From Pseudomonadota bacterium (GTDB lineage: Bacteria; Pseudomonadota; Gammaproteobacteria; Burkholderiales; Burkholderiaceae_C): a DNA stretch of 64,000 nucleotides. The stretch covers positions 62,001 through 126,000 of the forward strand of contig JAKAXL010000001.1 in assembly GCA_021816585.1 (NCBI GenBank). Reading direction: 5' to 3'. The notes beneath the pieces were generated by a model that saw only the letters and a program-made list of their open reading frames with translations, was not told where the DNA came from and made no database searches. The position numbers and the translations under genes are program-made. Shown piece after piece: positions 50,524-59,866 of this stretch. The number at the start of each line of letters is the position of its first letter. Positions within the stretch are counted from its first letter, which is position 1.

Positions 50524-51344
50524 GCGCACATCTCGAAGCTGCCCCGCAGCGCGCGGCCGGCGGCGAGCTGCCGGCGACGCTGCGCGTCGCCGGGGCCTCC
50601 AAGCGTTTCGGCGGGCTGCAGGCCCTGTCGGAGGTCGGCGTGGAGATCCGCAAGGGCCAGATCTACGGCCTGATCGGCCCCAACGGCGCCGGCAAGACGA
50701 CCTTCTTCAACGTCATCACCGGCATGTACAAGCCCGACGCGGGCGAGTTCCTGCTCGACGGGCGCCCCTACAAGCCGGAGGCGGTGCACCAGGTGGCGCA
50801 CGAGGGCATCGCGCGCACCTTCCAGAACATCCGCCTGTTCCCGGACATGACGGCCCTGGAGAACGTGATGGTGGGGCGCCACACGCGCACCAGGAGCGCG
50901 GTGCTGGGGGCGATCTTCCGCACCCCGCACTTTCGCGCCGAGGAGCGCGCGATCCGCGAGCGTTCCTACGAACTGCTGCAGTACGTCGGCATCGAGCACT
51001 ACGCCGACTATCGTGCCCGCACGCTGTCGTATGGCGACCAGCGGCGCCTGGAGATCGCGCGCGCGCTGGCCACCGAGCCCAAGCTGCTGGCGCTCGACGA
51101 GCCGGCCGCGGGCATGAACGCGACCGAGAAGCTGCAGCTGCGCGAGCTGCTGTCGACCATCCGCAGCGACGGCCGCACGATCCTGCTGATCGAGCACGAC
51201 GTGAAGCTGGTCATGGGACTGTGCGACCGCGTGACCGTGCTGGACTACGGGAAGATCATCGCCGAGGGGGCGCCTGCCGAGGTGCAGCGCGACCCGAAGG
51301 TCATCGAAGCCTACCTGGGCGGTGGAGGACAAGCTCATGCCTGA
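50520..51344 (+). CDS. livG: Branched-chain amino-acid-type ABC transporter ATP-binding protein LivG
   Basis: With the GTG start at 50520 it has 274 residues. Walker A is LIGPNGAGKTTFFNVITG, signature LSYGDQRRLEIARAL and Walker B LLALDEPAAGMN; the C-terminal LGGG tail is typical of LivG. GTGA overlaps the livM stop; livF starts eight bases before its end. It powers transport through LivHM. Confidence 0.95.
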   Translation: MSAHLEAAPQRAAGGELPATLRVAGASKRFGGLQALSEVGVEIRKGQIYGLIGPNGAGKTTFFNVITGMYKPDAGEFLLDGRPYKPEAVHQVAHEGIARTFQNIRLFPDMTALENVMVGRHTRTRSAVLGAIFRTPHFRAEERAIRERSYELLQYVGIEHYADYRARTLSYGDQRRLEIARALATEPKLLALDEPAAGMNATEKLQLRELLSTIRSDGRTILLIEHDVKLVMGLCDRVTVLDYGKIIAEGAPAEVQRDPKVIEAYLGGGGQAHA

Positions 51345-52053
51345 GGCCTTGCTGAGCATCAAGGGGCTGCGCGTGGCCTACGGCGGCATCATGGCCGTCA
51401 AGGGCATCGATTTCGAGGTGCGCAGCGGAGAACTCGTCAGCCTGATCGGCGCCAACGGCGCCGGCAAGACGACCACGCTGAAGGCCATCACCGGCATGCA
51501 GCCGATCAGCGATGGCGACATCGTGTTCGACGGCAGGTCGGTGCGCGGCAGGCCCGCGCACGAACTGGTGCGCATGGGACTGGCGATGGTGCCGGAAGGG
51601 CGCGGCGTGTTCACCCGCATGACCATCGACGAGAACCTGCTGATGGGCGCCTACACGCGCGCCGACAAGCATGCGGTGCAGGACGACATCGACCGCGTGT
51701 TCTCGATCTTCCCGCGCCTGAAGGAGCGCCGCAGCCAGCTCGCCGGCACGATGTCGGGGGGCGAGCAGCAGATGCTGGCGATGGGACGCGCGATGATGTG
51801 CCGCCCGCGCATGCTGCTGCTCGACGAGCCGTCGATGGGCCTGTCGCCGATCATGGTCGACAAGATCTTCGAGGTCGTCTCGGACATCGCCCGCCAGGGC
51901 GTGACCATCCTGCTGGTCGAGCAGAACGCCAAGCGTGCGCTGGAACTCGCGCAGCGCGGCTACGTGCTCGACTCGGGCACCATGACCATGGGCGGCGCGG
52001 CCCAGGACCTGTTGCACGACGAGCGCGTGCGCGCCGCCTACCTCGGGGAATGA
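51337..52053 (+). CDS. livF: Branched-chain amino-acid-type ABC transporter ATP-binding protein LivF
   Basis: ATG 51337 gives 238 residues and follows a GGTGGAGGAC ribosome-binding site. Walker A is LIGANGAGKTTTLKAITG, signature TMSGGEQQMLAMGRA and Walker B LLLLDEPSMGLSP. It is the second ATPase subunit of the LivHMGF core. There is no livK/J-type periplasmic binding-protein gene in the window. Confidence 0.95.
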   Translation: MPEALLSIKGLRVAYGGIMAVKGIDFEVRSGELVSLIGANGAGKTTTLKAITGMQPISDGDIVFDGRSVRGRPAHELVRMGLAMVPEGRGVFTRMTIDENLLMGAYTRADKHAVQDDIDRVFSIFPRLKERRSQLAGTMSGGEQQMLAMGRAMMCRPRMLLLDEPSMGLSPIMVDKIFEVVSDIARQGVTILLVEQNAKRALELAQRGYVLDSGTMTMGGAAQDLLHDERVRAAYLGE

Positions 52054-52067
52054 GGGGTCGGCGGGTG

Positions 52068-52084
52068 CCGCGCGAGGCGCGCGG
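52068..52084. terminator. Short hairpin between convergent livF and flavin-reductase genes
   Basis: CCGCGCG, AGG, CGCGCGG form a seven-pair GC stem 14 bp after the livF stop. No T-tract. Confidence 0.35.
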
Positions 52085-52099
52085 CCCCGCCACGCGGGC

Positions 52100-53131
52100 T
52101 CAGGGCTGCGACGGTCCGGCCTTGTCGGCCTCGCTGGTGAAGGCGTCGCAGTGGAAGGCCTCCTCGGGCAGTCCGCACAGGCCGAGGAAATCCTCGCGCG
52201 CCGCATCGACCATCGCGGGCGAGCCGCAGGCGTAGACCTCGTGGCCCGACAGGTCGGGCAGGTCTTCCATCACGGCCCGGTGCACGAAGCCGGTGCGGCC
52301 CTGCCAGTCGGCGTCGGGCTCCGACAGCACTGGGACGAAGCGCAGCCAGTCGAGCTGCTCGGCCTGCTCCCGGGCCCAGTCCAGCAGATACAGGTCGGCG
52401 CGCTTGCGCGCGCCCCAGTACAGGGTCGCCGGCCGTGTGGAGGCCTGTGCGCGCAACTGCTCGAGCATGGCCTTGATCGGCGCCAGCCCGGTCCCGGAAG
52501 CCAGCAGCAGCAGCGGCTTGTCGCCGTCGTCGCGCAGGTAGAAGCTGCCGTAGGGGCCTTCCATGCGCAGGATGTCGCGTGCCTTGAGGCTGCCGAAGAC
52601 CTGGTCGGTGAACTTGCCGCCCGGCATGTGACGGATGTGCAGCTCCACCACCGGCTCGGGCCCCGGCGCGTTGGCCATCGAATAGCTGCGCCGGCTTGCA
52701 TCGCGAAGGATGAACTGCAGGTACTGCCCCGCGTGGTAGCGCAAGGCCTCGTTGGCCGGGAGCTGCAGGCGCAGCACGGCCACGTCGGGCGCGGCCATGC
52801 GGATTTCCTGCACGCGGCAGGGCATCTTGCGCACCGGGAACATGTCGGCGGCCGGGAGCTCGGCGCACTCGATGACCACGTCGGCGTGCGGGAGCATGCG
52901 GCAGGTCAGTACCATGCCGGCGTTGCGCTCGTCCTCGCTCAGCGCCTTCAACTGGTGCGAAGCGAGTTCGAAGTCCCCGGAGATCCAGCGACACTTGCAG
53001 CTGCCGCAGGCGCCGTCCTGGCAGCCGTAGGGCAGGCCGACGCCCTGGCGGATCGCCGCGGCGAGCACCGTTTCGGATTCATCGACCTCGAAGCGGTGTC
53101 CCGCGGGCAACACTGTGACTGTGCGACTCAT
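52100..53131 (-). CDS. 2Fe-2S ferredoxin - FAD/NAD(P)H oxidoreductase (AscD/CDP-6-deoxyglucoseen reductase-like)
   Basis: The 343-residue protein has a plant-type ferredoxin domain (about 1-95) with CQDGACGSCKCRW and a fourth Cys in VLTCRM, then a flavin domain with RRSYSMAN (R-x-Y-S) and GGKFTDQVF, and an NAD domain with LLLASGTGLAPIKAMLEQL. This matches the AscD/E3 (CDP-6-deoxy-L-threo-D-glycero-4-hexulose-3-dehydrase reductase) family, whose broader members reduce various oxygenases. No partner dehydrase or oxygenase gene is nearby, so the partner is unknown. The ATG is only 15 bp from that of the divergent SDR gene. Confidence 0.92.
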   Translation of the reverse strand: MSRTVTVLPAGHRFEVDESETVLAAAIRQGVGLPYGCQDGACGSCKCRWISGDFELASHQLKALSEDERNAGMVLTCRMLPHADVVIECAELPAADMFPVRKMPCRVQEIRMAAPDVAVLRLQLPANEALRYHAGQYLQFILRDASRRSYSMANAPGPEPVVELHIRHMPGGKFTDQVFGSLKARDILRMEGPYGSFYLRDDGDKPLLLLASGTGLAPIKAMLEQLRAQASTRPATLYWGARKRADLYLLDWAREQAEQLDWLRFVPVLSEPDADWQGRTGFVHRAVMEDLPDLSGHEVYACGSPAMVDAAREDFLGLCGLPEEAFHCDAFTSEADKAGPSQP

Positions 53132-53146
53132 GACTGTGTGGATTCC

Positions 53147-54058
53147 ATGTTGATGCGTGCGTTTCGCAAACCCCGCCTGCTCATCGTGGGCTGCGGCGAC
53201 GTCGGCATGCGGCTGGCGAAGCTGCTCGCGCCGCGGGTGCGCGTGCTGGCGCTGACCACCAGCCCCGAGCGCGTCGAGGCGCTGCGGCGGGCCGGCGTCG
53301 TGCCGCTGCTCGGCGACCTGGATCACCCCGATTCGCTGTGGCGCCTGCGCGCGCTGGCGCCGCGCATCGCGATGCTCGCCCCGCCGCCTGCGCAGGGCGA
53401 CACCGACCCGCGCTCGCGGCGCCTGGCGCTGATGCTGCGCAGCGCAATGATAGGCGGGGCGCGACCGAAGGCCGCGTTGCGCGTGGTCTACGCGAGCACC
53501 AGCGGGGTGTACGGCGACTGCGGCGGCGAGCTCGTGCGCGAGACCCGCGCGCCGCGGCCGGCCACCGCGCGGGCGCGGCGCCGCGTGCACGCGGAGGCGC
53601 AGTGGCGCGCACTGGGGCGCGACGGCGCCGTCGTCAGCATCCTGCGCATTCCCGGGATCTACGACGGCGGGCAGCGTTCGCCGCGTGCACGCCTGCGTGC
53701 CGGGCTCCCGGCCTTGCGTCGGGAGGACGACGTCTACACCAACCACGTGCACGCCGACGATCTCGCGCGCATCGTGTGGCGCGCCCTGCTGGTCGGCGCG
53801 CCGCAGCGCATCTACCACGCCTGCGACGACACCCGCATGCTGGCCGGCGACTACCTGGAACTGGCCGCACGCCTGCTCGGCGAGGCCGCGCCGCCGCGCC
53901 TGGGGCGCGAGCAACTGCGCAGCAGCGGCCTGTCGGCCGCCGCGCTGAGCTTTCTCGAGGAATCCAGGCGCCTGGACAACACGCGTCTGCACGCCGAACT
54001 CGGCGTGCGCCTGCTGCATCCGGACGTGGCTTCGGGACTCCGGCGGGCGCCCGACTGA
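53147..54058 (+). CDS. NAD(P)-binding SDR-like protein (YeeZ-like)
   Basis: The 303-residue protein begins with a Rossmann motif LLIVGCGDVGMRLAKLL (G-x-G-x-x-G) and contains YASTSGVYGDCGGE, the extended-SDR Ser-Tyr region, plus LRIPGIYDGGQR. This resembles the YeeZ/NAD-dependent epimerase group, whose substrates are mostly unknown. ATG 53147 is followed by TTG-ATG; the ATG at 53153 is also possible. It faces rne tail to tail and lies 15 bp from the divergent reductase start. Confidence 0.85.
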   Translation: MLMRAFRKPRLLIVGCGDVGMRLAKLLAPRVRVLALTTSPERVEALRRAGVVPLLGDLDHPDSLWRLRALAPRIAMLAPPPAQGDTDPRSRRLALMLRSAMIGGARPKAALRVVYASTSGVYGDCGGELVRETRAPRPATARARRRVHAEAQWRALGRDGAVVSILRIPGIYDGGQRSPRARLRAGLPALRREDDVYTNHVHADDLARIVWRALLVGAPQRIYHACDDTRMLAGDYLELAARLLGEAAPPRLGREQLRSSGLSAAALSFLEESRRLDNTRLHAELGVRLLHPDVASGLRRAPD

Positions 54059-54088
54059 GCGCCCGCCGCGGCTGCGCGCAGGCCTGGC

Positions 54089-57000
54089 TCAGGCCTCGCG
54101 CGCGCCGTTTTCCGGAAGTTCGAGCTGGGGCAGGGCCTTGCGCGTTTCCACCAGCACCAGCGGGCCCTCGTCGGCGACCACGCGGGGCTTGCGCTCGCGC
54201 GGCGCATGGCGGGGAGCCTGGGCCTGGCGCGCCTTGCGCTGGGCCTGTTCGACCCGCGCCGGGTCGGATTGCACCCATTGCAGCCCGGCCGCCTCGACCA
54301 CCGACAGCAACTGCTCGACCGGCAGCGCCTGCGCGGCCAGCGGCGCGCCGCTGCGCCCTTCGACGGGCGCCGCAGCCGGGGCTTCAGGCGCCGCCTCGGG
54401 CGCCTGCACCGGCGCCGGCTCGAAGAGGGCCTGCGCGGTCGGTTCCACGGCATGCTCGGCGAGCGGCTCGTGGAGCGGCTGCGCGAGCGGCGCGGCGATC
54501 GCCTGCACCACGGGCTGGCGGAGCGCTTCGGGGAGTTCGGCGGCCATGTCCGCCGCCTGCGGCGCCGCCGGCGACTCGGCGGCTCGCGCCGGGGTCGTCA
54601 GGGCCGCGGCTTCGTGTTCCGCCGGGACGCTCACGCTCGGCGCCGACTCGCCCGCCTCGGCGCCTTCGATCGCTTCACCGGACTCCTCGGTTTGCGCGGC
54701 CTCGGAACCCTGCGCCTCGGCTGCGGCGGCTTCCTGGCCACGGCCGCGGCCGCCACGCCGGCGACGCCGGCGCCGCGGCGCCTCTGCGCCGCCCGCCTCG
54801 GGCGCCTCGGAGGATTCGGGAGCTTCCAGCGGCTGGGCGGCTTCGGAAGCAGGTTCCACGGCACGCGGCTGCGGAGTCTCTTCGGCGGTGGCCGGCAGCG
54901 TCAGGCCGAAGCTTTCCCAGGTGTCGACGTCCGACTCGGCCGCTGCGGCGGCCTCGCGCTGTCCGCGCCCGCCGCGCCCGGCGCCTCGCGGGGCCTGTGC
55001 AGCAGCGGTGTCCGATTCGGCTCGCGGTTGCTGCGGCATGCCGCGCTCGGGGCGCTCGGCGCGCTCGGGACGTTCGCCGCGCTCGGCGCGCTCAGGGCGC
55101 TCGGCGCGTTCAGGGCGTTCGGCGCGCTCAGGGCGTTCGGCGCGCTCAGGGCGTTCGCCGCGTTCGCCGCGTTCCGCCCGTTCGCCGCGCCCGCCGCGCG
55201 AGCGTCCGTTGCCGTTGCCTGTCGGCTGCGCGGCGCCGGGCGACGATGCGCCGCGCCGGCCCTCGCCGCCGTTGTCACGGGCTTCGCCGCTGCGGCCTGC
55301 CTGGCGGCCCTGGCCGCGACCGCCGCGGTTGCGACCCTCGCCGCGGGCGGGGGTCGCCGTGGGGGGGGCAGCCTCCAGCGCCGCGACCGGCGCGGGCGCG
55401 GGTTGCGCGGCAGGCTCGGCACTGCCGAGTACGCGGCGCAGCCATCCGAACAGCCCGCCGGACGGTGCCGCCGCCGCGACGGCCGCAGCTGCCGCAGGCG
55501 CCGCCGCGGCCGGGGCGGCGGCAGGCGCCGCGGATGCCGGTGCCGGGCTCGGCGCCGGGCCTTCGGGGGTGATCCCACGCACCAGGGCTTCCTGGCGCGG
55601 GCGCTCGTCCTTTTCCTTGCGCAGCAGCGGGGCCTCCTGCTCGAGCTCTTCGGCCATGCGGTAGCTGGCCGGCAGGTTGTCGAGGCGGGGGTCGTCGTGC
55701 TTGAGACGCTCGAGCTTGTAGTTCGGCGTCTCCAGCTGCTTGTTCGGCACCAGCAGCACGGCGACGCGCTGGCGCAGTTCGATCTTGGCGATCTCGGCGC
55801 GCTTCTCGTTCAGCAGGAACGACGCCACCTCCACCGGGACCTGCACATGCACGGCCGCGGTGCCTTCCTTCATCGCCTCTTCCTGGATGATGCGCAGGAT
55901 CTGCAGCGCGCTGGAGTCGGTGTCGCGGATGTGTCCGGTGCCGTTGCAGCGCGGGCAGGTCACGTAGGCGCCTTCGGACAGCGCCGGACGCAGGCGCTGG
56001 CGCGACACCTCGAGCAGGCCGAACTTGGAGATCTTGCTGGTCTGCACGCGCGCACGGTCCTGGCGCAGGCAGTCGCGCAGTCGATCCTCGACGGCCCGCT
56101 GGTTCTTGGCCTCGTCCATGTCGATGAAGTCCATGACGATCAGCCCGCCGAGGTCGCGCAGGCGCATCTGGCGCGCGATCTCCTCGGCCGCTTCCAGGTT
56201 CGTGCGCAGCGCGGTGTCCTCGATGGCGGTGCCGCGCGTGGCGCGCGCCGAGTTCACGTCGATCGCCACCAGCGCCTCGGTATGGTCGATGACGATCGCG
56301 CCTCCCGACGGCAGGTTCACCGTGCGCGAGTACGCGGTCTCGATCTGGTGCTCGATCTGGAAGCGCGAGAACAGCGGCAGGTCGTCGCGGTAGCGCTTGA
56401 CCCGGCCGACGTTGTCGGGCATCACGTGCGCCATGAACTGGTGCGCCTGGTCGTAGATGTCCTGCGTGTCGATCAGGATCTCGCCGATGTCGCTGGTGAA
56501 GTAGTCGCGGATGGCGCGGATGACCAGCGACGATTCCTGGTAGATCAGGAATGCGCCCTTCTGCGAATTGCCGGCTTCCTCGATCGCCGACCACAGCTTG
56601 AGCAGGTAGTTCAGGTCCCACTGCAGTTCCTCGGCGCTGCGCCCGATACCCGCGGTGCGGGCGATCAGGCTCATGCCTTCCGGATACTGCAACTGCTCCA
56701 TGGTCTCGCGCAGTTCCTGGCGGTCGTCGCCCTCGATGCGCCGGCTGACGCCGCCGCCGCGCGGGTTGTTGGGCATCAGCACCAGGTAGCGCCCGGCCAG
56801 CGAGATGAAGGTGGTCAGCGCCGCCCCCTTGTTGCCGCGCTCTTCCTTCTCGACCTGGACCAGCATTTCCTGGCCCTCGCGGATCGCGTCCTGGATGCGT
56901 GCCTGCGACGCCGAGACGCCTTCGCGGAAATAGCGCCGCGAGATTTCCTTGAACGGCAGGAAGCCGTGGCGCTCCTCGCCGTAGTCGACGAAACAGGCCT

Positions 57001-57160
57001 CGAGCGAGGGCTCGACCCGCGTCACCGTGGCGCGGTAGATATTGCCCTTGCGCTGTTCACGGCCGACCTGCTCGATGTCGATGTCGAGCAGCTTCTGGCC
57101 GTCGACGATCGCCACGCGCAGTTCTTCGGCCTGCGTCGCATTGAACAACATGCGTTTCAT
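54089..57160 (-). CDS. rne: Ribonuclease E
   Basis: The 1023-residue protein begins [20 protein letters not shown] and the S1 domain [22 protein letters not shown]. Catalytic acids lie in [15 protein letters not shown] and [16 protein letters not shown]; the zinc-link is [13 protein letters not shown]. After about residue 520 the protein is disordered, rich in Ala/Pro/Glu, with an ERPERA-type repeat (about 55020-55200 on DNA) that would act as an RNA-binding, membrane or degradosome scaffold. It starts mRNA decay and rRNA/tRNA processing. Divergent from rluC over an 839-bp gap likely holding a long leader, as in other rne genes. Confidence 0.97.
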   Translation of the reverse strand: MKRMLFNATQAEELRVAIVDGQKLLDIDIEQVGREQRKGNIYRATVTRVEPSLEACFVDYGEERHGFLPFKEISRRYFREGVSASQARIQDAIREGQEMLVQVEKEERGNKGAALTTFISLAGRYLVLMPNNPRGGGVSRRIEGDDRQELRETMEQLQYPEGMSLIARTAGIGRSAEELQWDLNYLLKLWSAIEEAGNSQKGAFLIYQESSLVIRAIRDYFTSDIGEILIDTQDIYDQAHQFMAHVMPDNVGRVKRYRDDLPLFSRFQIEHQIETAYSRTVNLPSGGAIVIDHTEALVAIDVNSARATRGTAIEDTALRTNLEAAEEIARQMRLRDLGGLIVMDFIDMDEAKNQRAVEDRLRDCLRQDRARVQTSKISKFGLLEVSRQRLRPALSEGAYVTCPRCNGTGHIRDTDSSALQILRIIQEEAMKEGTAAVHVQVPVEVASFLLNEKRAEIAKIELRQRVAVLLVPNKQLETPNYKLERLKHDDPRLDNLPASYRMAEELEQEAPLLRKEKDERPRQEALVRGITPEGPAPSPAPASAAPAAAPAAAAPAAAAAVAAAAPSGGLFGWLRRVLGSAEPAAQPAPAPVAALEAAPPTATPARGEGRNRGGRGQGRQAGRSGEARDNGGEGRRGASSPGAAQPTGNGNGRSRGGRGERAERGERGERPERAERPERAERPERAERPERAERGERPERAERPERGMPQQPRAESDTAAAQAPRGAGRGGRGQREAAAAAESDVDTWESFGLTLPATAEETPQPRAVEPASEAAQPLEAPESSEAPEAGGAEAPRRRRRRRGGRGRGQEAAAAEAQGSEAAQTEESGEAIEGAEAGESAPSVSVPAEHEAAALTTPARAAESPAAPQAADMAAELPEALRQPVVQAIAAPLAQPLHEPLAEHAVEPTAQALFEPAPVQAPEAAPEAPAAAPVEGRSGAPLAAQALPVEQLLSVVEAAGLQWVQSDPARVEQAQRKARQAQAPRHAPRERKPRVVADEGPLVLVETRKALPQLELPENGAREA
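55030..55195. repeat. In-frame 18-bp repeat array inside rne
   Basis: Units close to GGCGCGCTCAGGGCGTTC recur about eight to ten times, encoding the [12 protein letters not shown] repeat of the RNase E tail. Small unit changes keep the frame. Copy number may vary between strains. Confidence 0.75.
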
Positions 57161-57999
57161 GTTCGATTCTCCATCCCGCCGGGGTCGACGGGGTGCTTGA
57201 TGGCAACAGGGTCACGAGGACCCGACATGCGCAGCAGGCTCGAAGCGGGACGGAAGAATGGCCACGCGGCGCCGGGTCATCTCGGCGCCGCCTTCAGGAC
57301 AAGGGGCAGGCAGCGACTGCCTGCCGCAGCGCGGCCGGGCGGCCGGCGCAAATGCCCGCGCCGCGCAGCCGCGGCCGCGCCCGAAGCGACCGCGGCGCGC
57401 GCCGTGGGGCGCGGACGGCAGGTCGGGATCGGACGGGAGCGGGTCTGGGCGTACGGCACGTGGATCGGTCTTGTCGGGGACCACGGCGAGGCCGGGTCGG
57501 CGGGACATTCGGGTGTTCGCGATTCGAGTTCTGCGTGTTCCGCGCCGACGCCCGCCACATGCAGGCCGCCGGCGGTGCGGAGTGCGCGCCATGAACCAGC
57601 CAGGCCGCGGGGAAGGGCGTGTCGCGCAGGAGGCGGATCGCGCTGTCGCGCAGCCCGCCACTACAATGCTCGCGGCACCGGGCACCGCAGACCGTCCTGG
57701 CCGTGCGGCAAGGGTCGTGCGGCCCGCCGCCGGCGACTGTCTGGTCGCGGGCGGCGCGCCCCTCGGGTGCACCATGCACCGTGGGTCGGACCCTGCGCGG
57801 GCCTTTCGGGCCTTTCTATCGCAGCGCGGCCGCCCGACGCATCCCGATGCCGCGGGACCGCGCATCGCGGGTACCCGGCGGAGTTTCGGTGCTGACGGGG
57901 CGGCGCTAGCGCTCGCGGGTCTTGCAAAAGCCATGCGCGCAACTACATTCCCCGCGTAGCCGGCATGTTGGTACATCGCACGCTACGCCATTTCATTAT
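57161..57999. other. Long intergenic region between divergent rne and rluC
   Basis: The 839-bp gap holds open frames on both strands, but they are low-complexity Arg/Ala/Gly-rich sequences without ribosome-binding sites or domains. It presumably contains the rne leader and promoter (rne is autoregulated through a long leader in E. coli) and the rluC promoter. A TACAAT at 57662-57667 (plus strand) and a TTGCAA-N16-TACATT at 57922-57949 are possible plus-strand promoters. Confidence 0.55.
57922..57949 (+). promoter_or_regulatory. Candidate promoter of rluC
   Basis: TTGCAA (57922-57927), 16 bases, TACATT (57944-57949). Each hexamer matches four of six consensus bases. The rluC ATG is 51 bp further on. 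Confidence 0.4.
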
Positions 58000-59004
58000 A
58001 TGCACTCCAGCCCCTCCGCCGCCAATGTGATCGCCGTCGATGAAACGGCGGCCGGTCAACGCCTGGACAATTTCCTCGCGCGCCGCCTGCGGGGCGTGCC
58101 GCGCAGCCATATCTACCGCATCGTGCGGTCCGGCGAGGTGCGTGTGAACGGCTCGCGCGCCGACGCCTCGCGCAAGCTCGAACTCGATGACCGCGTGCGC
58201 GTGCCGCCGGTGTTCGTCGACGACGCTCCGCCGCCGGCGCCGGCACGCCAATACCGGGTATTGTTCGAGGACGACTGGCTGCTGGCGGTGGACAAGCCGG
58301 CGGGCGTGGCGGTCCATGGAGGCTCGGGGCTGAGCTGGGGCCTGATCGAGTCGCTGCGCAGCGCGCGCGACGACCGCTTTCTCGAACTCGTGCACCGCCT
58401 CGACCGCGACACCTCCGGGGTGCTGCTGCTGGCGCGCCGGCGCAGCGCGCTGACCGCGTTGCACGCCAGCCTGCGCCGACGCGAGGCGGACAAGCGCTAC
58501 CTGGCGCTGGTCGCCGGGCTCTGGCGCGGTGATGGGGTCACCGTCAACACACCGTTGCATCGCTACCTCACTCCCAGCGGCGAGCGCCGCGTGCGGGTGG
58601 CCGATACCGGCGAGGGGCAGGAGGCGCGCAGTCAGTTCCGACCGCTGCAGCGCTTCGCCTGGAGCGACCCCGGACTGGCCGCGCGCAGCGCGGTGGCCGG
58701 CCTGACCCTGGTGGAGGCGCGCATCCATACCGGACGCACCCACCAGATCCGCGTGCATCTGCACAGCCTGGGCCATCCGGTGGTCGGTGATCCCAAATAC
58801 GGGCTGGAGGGGCTCAACCGGCTGGTGGCGCAGGGCGAGCTGCCGCCCGGCGTGGGACGCAACTCGCGCATGTTCCTGCACGCGGCGCGGCTGGCGCTGC
58901 AGCACCCGGCGGACGGGCGCGAACTCGTGCTGCAGGCGGATTGGCCGCAAGCCGACGCGCAATGGTTGCAGCGCCTGCGCGCGGCCTGCGCGGCGCGGCG
59001 CTGA
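58000..59004 (+). CDS. rluC: 23S rRNA pseudouridine synthase RluC
   Basis: The 334-residue protein has an S4 domain (about 12-75; QRLDNFLARRLRGVPRSHIY) and the pseudouridine synthase domain with LELVHRLDRDTSGVLLLAR (catalytic Asp), HTGRTHQIRVHL and HPVVGDPKYG. The position opposite rne is the RluC context known in proteobacteria, so 955/2504/2580 specificity is likely. The ATG at 58000 opens MHSSPSAANVIAVDETAAGQ; upstream in-frame codons are possible but without an obvious ribosome-binding site. Confidence 0.93.
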   Translation: MHSSPSAANVIAVDETAAGQRLDNFLARRLRGVPRSHIYRIVRSGEVRVNGSRADASRKLELDDRVRVPPVFVDDAPPPAPARQYRVLFEDDWLLAVDKPAGVAVHGGSGLSWGLIESLRSARDDRFLELVHRLDRDTSGVLLLARRRSALTALHASLRRREADKRYLALVAGLWRGDGVTVNTPLHRYLTPSGERRVRVADTGEGQEARSQFRPLQRFAWSDPGLAARSAVAGLTLVEARIHTGRTHQIRVHLHSLGHPVVGDPKYGLEGLNRLVAQGELPPGVGRNSRMFLHAARLALQHPADGRELVLQADWPQADAQWLQRLRAACAARR

Positions 59005-59014
59005 GGGGGGCGTC

Positions 59015-59683
59015 ATGAGCCGCGCCTGGGACCTGGTGGTGTTCGACTGGGACGGCACGCTGATGGACTCGACGGCCGCCATCACGCGCTCCATCCAGGC
59101 CGCCTGCCGCGAGGTCGGCGTGCCGGAGCCGGAATCCGCGCAGGCATCCTTCGTCATCGGACTCGGGCTGGTCGACGCACTGCGCCGGGTCGCTCCCAGC
59201 CTGTCCCCCGACGATTACGAACGCGTCGCGCAAGCCTATCGCCGGCACTATTTCGCGCAGGCCCGCGAGCTGGTGCTGTTCGACGGCGTCGTGCCGCTGC
59301 TGCGCCGACTGCGCGAGCGCGGAATGCGCCTGGCGGTGGCCACCGGCAAGTCGCGCACCGGTCTGGAACTGGCGCTCGAGCAAAGCGGCCTGCGCCCGTT
59401 GTTCGACGCCACCCGCACTGCCGACGAGACGGCCTCCAAGCCGCACCCGCGCATGCTGCTGGAACTGGTCGACGAACTGGCCGCCAGTCCGGGAGACACC
59501 CTGATGATCGGCGACACCACGCATGACCTGCAGATGGCCGACAACGCCGGAATCGCCGCGGTGGCGGTCAGCTATGGCGCCCACGGCGCCGAAGAGCTGC
59601 TGCGCCTCGCGCCGCTGCACGTGGCCGACTCGGTGCCGGCGTTGGGGCGCTTCCTGCTGCAGGACGACACCGGCATGCGCTGA
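59015..59683 (+). CDS. HAD hydrolase, phosphoglycolate-phosphatase-like
   Basis: The 222-residue protein has HAD motif I VVFDWDGTLMDS, motif II LAVATGKSRTGLE, the conserved Lys in SKPHPRML and motif III MIGDTTHDLQMADNAG. This matches the Gph/YieH-type subfamily IA; the acceptor could be phosphoglycolate or another small phosphate. ATG 59015 follows GAGGGGGG and lies 10 bp after rluC, suggesting cotranscription; in many Burkholderiales the same gene follows rluC. Confidence 0.93.
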   Translation: MSRAWDLVVFDWDGTLMDSTAAITRSIQAACREVGVPEPESAQASFVIGLGLVDALRRVAPSLSPDDYERVAQAYRRHYFAQARELVLFDGVVPLLRRLRERGMRLAVATGKSRTGLELALEQSGLRPLFDATRTADETASKPHPRMLLELVDELAASPGDTLMIGDTTHDLQMADNAGIAAVAVSYGAHGAEELLRLAPLHVADSVPALGRFLLQDDTGMR

Positions 59684-59866
59684 CGCCTGGGCAAGGCTGC
59701 TGCGCACCGATCCATGCCATCGGCGCGGGCCGATGCTCTTGCTATGCTGGCAAGGCGGTCGGCGACCGCATCGCCGCCGGCCGTGCCGGCGCGAATCCCT
59801 GCGAAATCCTTGTGATTTGCGCGTATTTCCCGGGTTTTTCAACCGCCCTCGCGGCATGGTGGCAGC

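Noticed and set aside
55030-55195. CRISPR-like array
   Set aside because: The repeats are contiguous 18-bp coding units inside rne without spacers.
54206-57895. A 1229-residue open frame on the plus strand opposite rne
   Set aside because: It shadows rne and runs into the non-coding gap; no domain or codon pattern supports it.
57258-57959. A 233-residue open frame in the rne-rluC gap
   Set aside because: Low-complexity Arg/Gly/Ala/Pro content, no ribosome-binding site and no recognised domain.
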